A program made the translations under genes and the position numbers. Below the pieces are notes generated by a model. It made no database searches. It saw nothing but the letters and a program-made list of their open reading frames with translations, and was not told the DNA's origin. Below, one piece after another: positions 49,063-53,733 of a DNA stretch of 53,733 nucleotides. The stretch is taken from positions 1 through 53,733 of the forward strand of contig URXH01000002.1 of the NCBI GenBank assembly GCA_900551675.1, written 5' to 3'. The stretch is from an uncultured bacterium (lineage in GTDB: Bacteria; Cyanobacteriota; Vampirovibrionia; Gastranaerophilales; Gastranaerophilaceae). Numbering within the stretch: position 1 is the first letter of the stretch; each line of letters begins with the position of its first letter.

Positions 49063-51705
49063 ATGCTTTTAACAGACCATGTACAGGCGATTATAAAATC
49101 TGCAAAATCAATAGTTGTAGCGCGTAATTATCCGGAGCTTAACCCCGAACATTTGATGCTGGCTCTAATGCTTGATCAAAATGATCTGCCAAAGATTCTT
49201 TTTGAACGTGTAGGTATTGATAACCCTGAAATTGTTGACAGGCTGAATAATTATGTTTCCAAACGCGCTTATTTTGCACGCGGGAAATTTTCTGACGTAA
49301 GGTTGTCAACTGATACCATTGTTTTAATGAAAACTGCGCAGGAAGAGGCTGAAAAACATAACGATGAGCAGGTCAGCATAGAGCATTTAATGCTTGCGTT
49401 ATTCAGGATTGATAACAAAACTTTAAATCATCTGTGGGAACAGTCAGGAATAAACAGGCTCGATCTTTATGAAAAAATGACAGAAGAGGTTAACAATATA
49501 GTTAACGTTGAAGAAACTGTCCCTGAAGGAAGTGAGATAGCAGCTGGAAATAATACTGAAAATTCATCTGCAACATCTTCAAGAACTGTTAAAGCAGAAG
49601 AGAAGAAAAATGAAGCTCTTGCTAAATACACGGCAGATTTAACCGAACTTGCAAGAAATAATAAACTTGATCCTGTGATAGGCAGGGATGATGAAATCCG
49701 CCGTACAATCCAGATATTAAACAGACGCTCAAAAAATAATCCCGTTATAATAGGCGAGCCGGGTGTAGGTAAAACCGCAATTATAGAAGGACTTGCGCAG
49801 AGAATTGTATCAGGTGATGTTCCGGAAAGCCTCCGCAATGATAAAATTTTATCTCTTGATTTAGGCGCTCTTCTTGCCGGAGCCTCTTACAGAGGCGAAT
49901 TTGAAGAACGTTTGAAAGCGGTTCTTAAAGCTATTGAAGAAAAATCTGATGATTTGATGCTCTTTATTGATGAAATTCATACTATTATGGGTGCAGGATC
50001 ATCTGAAGGCACTGCAGATGCCGGCAACCTTTTGAAACCGATGCTTGCAAGAGGGGGAATAAGAGTTATAGGTGCGACAACAATTGATGAATACCGTCAG
50101 TATATTGAAAAAGATAAAGCTATGGAACGTCGTTTTCAGCCTGTTGTCGCGGAAGAACCATCTGAAGAAACAACAATAAGCATTTTAAGAGGGCTAAAAG
50201 ATAAATATGAAGGATATCATGGCATCAAAATTCTTGATAATGCAATTGTTGCGGCTGTAAAACTTTCCAAACGCTATATTGCAGACAGACATCTTCCCGA
50301 TAAAGCTATAGATTTACTTGATGAAGCCGCGTCGGCTTTAAGGATTGAAATAGATACAATGCCGGAGGAAATTGATGTCTTTATAAGAGAAAAGATGCAG
50401 TTAGAAATGAATAAAAAAGCTTTGGAAAAAGACGATACCTCTGAATCTGCAAAAAAACTCGAAAAAATTACAAAAAAAATATCTGATCTGGAATCCAAAA
50501 TAGAAAAATTAAAAGAACAATGGCTTAAAGAAAAAAAAGTTATAGATTCTTATGCCGCAGTGAAACGTAATCTTGAAAAATTAAAAGCTCAAATAGAATT
50601 AAACAAGAAAAATCCGACAATGGCTGCATCTCTTGAAGCAAAGTACAGCCAGATGCTTGATATGGAAAATAAACTGCGTTCTATTCAGGAGCAGGCCGGT
50701 AAAAAACGTTTGCTAAAAGAAGAAGTTGACGAGGATGATATTGCATCAATTGTGGCAAAATGGACAGGAATTCCCGTAACCCGTTTGATGGAAGATGAGT
50801 CAAAAAAATTAATCAGCATGGAACAGGTTATGCATGAACGCATAATGGGTCAGGATGAGGCGGTAACGAAAATTGCAAATGCTATACGTCTTTCGCGTTC
50901 AGGACTGCGAGATCCGAAACGCCCGATAGGTACATTCCTTTTTCTCGGCCCGACAGGTGTCGGTAAAACCGAACTCGGGAAAACGCTTGCGTATATTCTT
51001 TTTAACAATGAAGATGCACTTGTCCGTATAGATATGTCGGAATTTATGGAAAAGGCTGCGATTTCAAGACTGGTAGGTGCTACAGCCGGTTATGTCGGTT
51101 ACGAAGAAGGCGGTCAGCTTACAGAAGCCGTCAGACGTAAACCCTATTCTGTTGTTTTGTTTGATGAAGTTGAAAAAGCACACCCTGATATATTTAACCT
51201 TATGCTTCAAATGTTTGATGACGGACGTTTGACAGACGGACAGGGAAGACTTGTCGATTTTAAAAATACTGTTATTATTATGACGAGCAATCTTGGAAGC
51301 GATATTATTCTTGATGAAAATTTCTCTGAAGAAGAGAAGAAAGAACGGCTTAATCAGGCTTTAAAACAAAAATTTAAACCTGAATTTTTAAACCGTATTG
51401 ATGAAATAATTATGTTTAAAGCTCTTACGTTAAAAGAACTTTCCGGAATTGTTGATATTCAGACAAATTCGCTTAAAAAACGCCTGCTTGATCAAGATAT
51501 TGAGCTTGATATTACACAAAAAGCAAAAGATTTTCTTGCAAATGAAGGTTATGAACCGCTTTACGGAGCAAGACCTCTTAAGCGTGTAATAAGACAGTTT
51601 GTTGAAATTCCTATGTCTATGAAAATTCTTGAAGGTGAATTTGTTAAAGGAGACAGGATTTCGGTCGAATGCAAAGATAATAATTTAACATTTACAAAAT
51701 TATAA
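49063..51705 (+). CDS. clpB: ClpB-type AAA+ disaggregase
   Basis: An 880-residue protein with the ClpB layout: two Clp-N repeats (1-145), an unusual Ser/Asn/Glu-rich linker (about 146-180), AAA-1 with Walker A GEPGVGKT and FIDEIHT, a coiled-coil middle domain (about 415-545), then AAA-2 with GPTGVGKT, the pore loop GYVGYEEGG and sensor EFLNRIDE. ClpB re-solubilises aggregated proteins with DnaK. The middle domain separates it from ClpA. ClpC has a shorter one and an LGF loop for ClpP, which is not seen here. No CIRCE element was seen upstream. Confidence 0.94.
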   Translation: MLLTDHVQAIIKSAKSIVVARNYPELNPEHLMLALMLDQNDLPKILFERVGIDNPEIVDRLNNYVSKRAYFARGKFSDVRLSTDTIVLMKTAQEEAEKHNDEQVSIEHLMLALFRIDNKTLNHLWEQSGINRLDLYEKMTEEVNNIVNVEETVPEGSEIAAGNNTENSSATSSRTVKAEEKKNEALAKYTADLTELARNNKLDPVIGRDDEIRRTIQILNRRSKNNPVIIGEPGVGKTAIIEGLAQRIVSGDVPESLRNDKILSLDLGALLAGASYRGEFEERLKAVLKAIEEKSDDLMLFIDEIHTIMGAGSSEGTADAGNLLKPMLARGGIRVIGATTIDEYRQYIEKDKAMERRFQPVVAEEPSEETTISILRGLKDKYEGYHGIKILDNAIVAAVKLSKRYIADRHLPDKAIDLLDEAASALRIEIDTMPEEIDVFIREKMQLEMNKKALEKDDTSESAKKLEKITKKISDLESKIEKLKEQWLKEKKVIDSYAAVKRNLEKLKAQIELNKKNPTMAASLEAKYSQMLDMENKLRSIQEQAGKKRLLKEEVDEDDIASIVAKWTGIPVTRLMEDESKKLISMEQVMHERIMGQDEAVTKIANAIRLSRSGLRDPKRPIGTFLFLGPTGVGKTELGKTLAYILFNNEDALVRIDMSEFMEKAAISRLVGATAGYVGYEEGGQLTEAVRRKPYSVVLFDEVEKAHPDIFNLMLQMFDDGRLTDGQGRLVDFKNTVIIMTSNLGSDIILDENFSEEEKKERLNQALKQKFKPEFLNRIDEIIMFKALTLKELSGIVDIQTNSLKKRLLDQDIELDITQKAKDFLANEGYEPLYGARPLKRVIRQFVEIPMSMKILEGEFVKGDRISVECKDNNLTFTKL

Positions 51706-51707
51706 TA

Positions 51708-51736
51708 TTGAAAAATAATTTAATATAGTTTATAAT
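51708..51736 (+). promoter_or_regulatory. Promoter of the prepilin-YadA-S74 gene
   Basis: TTGAAA (51708-51713) and a perfect TATAAT (51731-51736), 17 bases apart. They lie just after the clpB stop, with an AAAGGAGTGG ribosome-binding site before ATG 51768. The gene is therefore independent of clpB. Confidence 0.65.
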
Positions 51737-51767
51737 AAATATGTATAATAATCAAAGGAGTGGAAGC

Positions 51768-53733
51768 ATGGAAAAAATATTAAGAGATGAGAACTTCGGG
51801 GGGGGGGGCACTCTAAGCACTCCTGCCAATAGTTTCGGGGATTTAAGCTGGAGTAAAAAACTGGGTTTTACGCTTGCAGAGATGATGGTTGTCATGTTAA
51901 TCATGAGCATCATTCTTGCCGCTATGGCCCCAGTAATGACAACACGCAATAAGTCGGATTATTCATCTCCGTGGCGATATTCTCCACGGAATAATTCAGA
52001 TGCCTATTTTGGAGCAGGGGACAATCAGGTAGCCTTGTTAGGCCAATCTGATGCAGATGATGCGGAGCGAGATACCAAATTTTTAATAAGAACAGCTGCA
52101 AACAGCGGTTTCAGTCATATCTTATTCAAGACCGGAGAATCAATAGTAGGCCGTTTGTATTTTGATGAGAGTAATTTGTTTATAAGTAATACAAATCCTT
52201 CATCTAATACAGGTTCAAATAATACAACTATAGGTGTTGATGCATTTATGAACAATACCTCGGGCCAGGATAATACCGTAATGGGTTATAATGCATTAAC
52301 CTCAAATACCACAGGCGGCGGTAATGTAGCAATTGGCAGCAATAGTTTGCGAAATAACAGAACCGGTAATGACAATATTGCTATAGGTACCAATTCAAAT
52401 TATGGTAATTTTACATCACCGGCAGCAAAGACAATCGCAATAGGGAATCAGACTTCAGCTTACGGTAATGGATCAATAGCTATAGGCAGTTCCTTAATTA
52501 GTTCTGAGGGAGATGGCACTTCATATACTGGTGCATATTCATCAGGTTCGCGTTCAATCGCAATCGGCAATGGTTCCAGCACCCAAGAATCAGATTCTAT
52601 AGCCATAGGAACTGGGGCAGAATCAGGTGGAGTTTTATTAGGAGTTGATACAGGAATAAGTTCAATAGCTATAGGAAATGAGACTTCTGCTTTAGGTAAC
52701 AATTCAGTTTCCATAGGTAGTAGTTCCTCCGGTCTAGGGTGGAATTCTGTTGCTATTGGTAATGGTACTGTATCAGGGACAGGCTCTGTGGGAGATACAG
52801 TAGCAATTGGATTTGAGGCAATATCAGAGGAAGAAGACAGTATTGCAATTGGTAATAATGCTGTTGTAGGAGACTATGGAACTAGCGGTATTGCAATCGG
52901 TACTTCAGCAAGTGTTCTTGGTAGCCATGGAATAGCAATAGGTGATGGTGCTAAGTCTGTTTCATCGCAATATGGAGGCGGTTATAATATAGCAATTGGC
53001 AGCGAAGCCATGGGTAATGCATCAGCAGGTCAGTATTCGATAGCTATTGGAGCTAAGGCACTTAATAAGATGAATGGCACCGCTGGTGCTGCTCCTAATA
53101 TAGGTATTGGTTATCAGGCATTAATGAATTTAGGTACCGGTGCGGACAATTTAGCAGTTGGTTTTATGGCACTTTCTGATTTGGTTAGTGGTACAAGTAA
53201 TACAGCGATTGGTTCTCGGGCTTGCCGTTATGTTACTGGTACCAATAAAACTTGTATAGGTGCGAATTCCGGACCATCTTCAAGTGATGTGAATGCAAGT
53301 AATTCAGATGATGTCGTCTATATAGGAAACGCCAATTCAACAGTTTATATCAAAGGGAATATAGTAGTTGACGGTCATGTATTATTAGGCCTTAATAAGT
53401 CTAGTTATGTTTACTTGCGTACAGCACGTAAAGGAAGTAATGCAGTTAAAAATCAAAGTTCTAAGTCAGTTATGGCTCTTGCCCGTAGTGAAGATTGGCA
53501 TGGTGATGATGATAACTTTGCCAAAACATACCCTAATGGTTTATCATCGGATGGTAATGCGTTTTTTGGAGACTATTTGGACGAAATGAAGACTGTCTCT
53601 GACTATCGTTTGAAATACGTCGGCCAAGAAAACACAGCAGGCTTAGACAAAATTCGTCAGCTAAAAGTGTTTAACTACACCTTTAAAAAAGACGAAAAGA
53701 AAACCCCTCATGTCGGTGTAATTGCTCAGGACT
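51768..53733 (+). CDS. Phase-variable hybrid surface protein: prepilin leader, YadA-type head repeats, peptidase S74 domain (3' partial)
   Basis: The frame is open for 655 codons, to the window edge, with no stop. It starts at ATG 51768 with AAAGGAG upstream. A G11 run (51798-51808) covers codons 11-14. Residues 31-55 form a class III prepilin signal and helix: KLG|FTLAEMMVVM, with Gly33, Phe34 and the Glu at +5. Residues about 156-500 are some 18 YadA/Hia head-like units of the S/N-x-A-I-G type (SIAIG, NIAIG, SVAIG), which in YadA stack into a trimeric beta-roll. Residues from 611 open an S74 domain: SDYRLK (S611, K616, matching the known Ser-Lys cleavage pair) and GVIAQD at the edge. S74 domains self-cleave and help trimers fold. 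Location and display by pilin machinery are inferred. Confidence 0.85.
   Translation, partial: MEKILRDENFGGGGTLSTPANSFGDLSWSKKLGFTLAEMMVVMLIMSIILAAMAPVMTTRNKSDYSSPWRYSPRNNSDAYFGAGDNQVALLGQSDADDAERDTKFLIRTAANSGFSHILFKTGESIVGRLYFDESNLFISNTNPSSNTGSNNTTIGVDAFMNNTSGQDNTVMGYNALTSNTTGGGNVAIGSNSLRNNRTGNDNIAIGTNSNYGNFTSPAAKTIAIGNQTSAYGNGSIAIGSSLISSEGDGTSYTGAYSSGSRSIAIGNGSSTQESDSIAIGTGAESGGVLLGVDTGISSIAIGNETSALGNNSVSIGSSSSGLGWNSVAIGNGTVSGTGSVGDTVAIGFEAISEEEDSIAIGNNAVVGDYGTSGIAIGTSASVLGSHGIAIGDGAKSVSSQYGGGYNIAIGSEAMGNASAGQYSIAIGAKALNKMNGTAGAAPNIGIGYQALMNLGTGADNLAVGFMALSDLVSGTSNTAIGSRACRYVTGTNKTCIGANSGPSSSDVNASNSDDVVYIGNANSTVYIKGNIVVDGHVLLGLNKSSYVYLRTARKGSNAVKNQSSKSVMALARSEDWHGDDDNFAKTYPNGLSSDGNAFFGDYLDEMKTVSDYRLKYVGQENTAGLDKIRQLKVFNYTFKKDEKKTPHVGVIAQD
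51798..51808 (+). repeat. G11 homopolymer inside the prepilin-hybrid gene
   Basis: Eleven consecutive G within the first 14 codons, in AT-rich DNA. With 11 G the reading frame continues. With 10 G it meets TAA two codons later. With 12 G it meets TAG after seven more codons. Slippage in such runs is the classic cause of on/off phase variation. Confidence 0.85.

Noticed and set aside
52460..52714. Minus-strand open frame inside the YadA-like repeat region
   Set aside because: It is a by-product of the repetitive plus-strand codons (AIGN, SIAIG read backwards). The plus-strand frame has clear domains.
52200..53300. Tandem DNA repeat or CRISPR-like array
   Set aside because: The periodicity is at protein level only (AIG units). 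The DNA units vary in length and sequence. No CRISPR repeats or cas genes were seen anywhere in the window.
51768..53733. Possible pseudogene caused by the homopolymer
   Set aside because: With the 11 G present, the frame is open to the window edge and domain order is coherent, so it is intact as given. An assembly error in the run cannot be excluded.

Overview
The window is low-GC bacterial DNA with short intergenic gaps, a standard code (TGA used as stop) and a diderm gene set (TolC-like outer-membrane channel, signal peptides, TolC-dependent efflux). The best lineage clue is the gene at 45645-46574. It is a recognisable homolog of LdpA, the double iron-sulfur protein of Cyanobacteria. Together with short proteins that start with an N-terminal [N/A]-F-x-[A/G] motif and the complete absence of photosynthesis genes, this suggests a non-photosynthetic, gut-type relative of Cyanobacteria (Vampirovibrionia/Melainabacteria, Gastranaerophilales-like). 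That placement is inference.

Layout. 1-9.3 kb: DNA and protein housekeeping (dnaN, a Xer recombinase, aroC, prmC) interleaved with uncharacterised proteins, including a GHKL-ATPase-like protein with a C-terminal HExxH motif and a BioD homolog with a damaged P-loop. 9.4-15.9 kb: a complete tripartite efflux locus. A TolC-like gene runs divergently from marR-emrA-emrB-emrB', with a palindromic operator in the divergent region. 15.9-23.3 kb: a redox-type C_GCAxxG_C_C protein, crcB and an endonuclease IV-like gene in overlapping order, then recJ, eno and a MATE exporter. 23.4-37.0 kb: a mixed region bounded by tRNA-Met and tRNA-Ala. It has two ADP-ribosyltransferase-like genes that share an N-terminal module and a 5' leader but have unrelated C-terminal domains, a parDE toxin-antitoxin pair with a clear operator, a TetR-controlled aldo/keto reductase operon, a DUF2971 protein, pgi, and an EndoQ-UvrD fusion next to a DUF4145 protein. 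37-49 kb: small secreted or repeat proteins, an EF-hand protein, engB, speE, an XRE regulator with twin operators, a HIT protein, a class A beta-lactamase-fold protein, ldpA, a DciA-like gene, mrnC, nrnA and a BrkB-type membrane protein. 49-53.7 kb: clpB, then a long gene running off the right edge.

The standout is that last gene (51768 to the window end), a surface-protein hybrid. It has a type IV prepilin leader and membrane helix, then about 345 residues of YadA/Hia-type head repeats, then the start of a peptidase S74 intramolecular chaperone domain. Its codons 11-14 lie in an uninterrupted run of 11 G, and a change of one G either way gives a stop within about eight codons. That is the layout expected of a phase-variable switch. 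The second notable system is the pair of ADP-ribosyltransferase-like genes with constant 5' ends and variable 3' ends, which resembles a polymorphic effector or toxin design.
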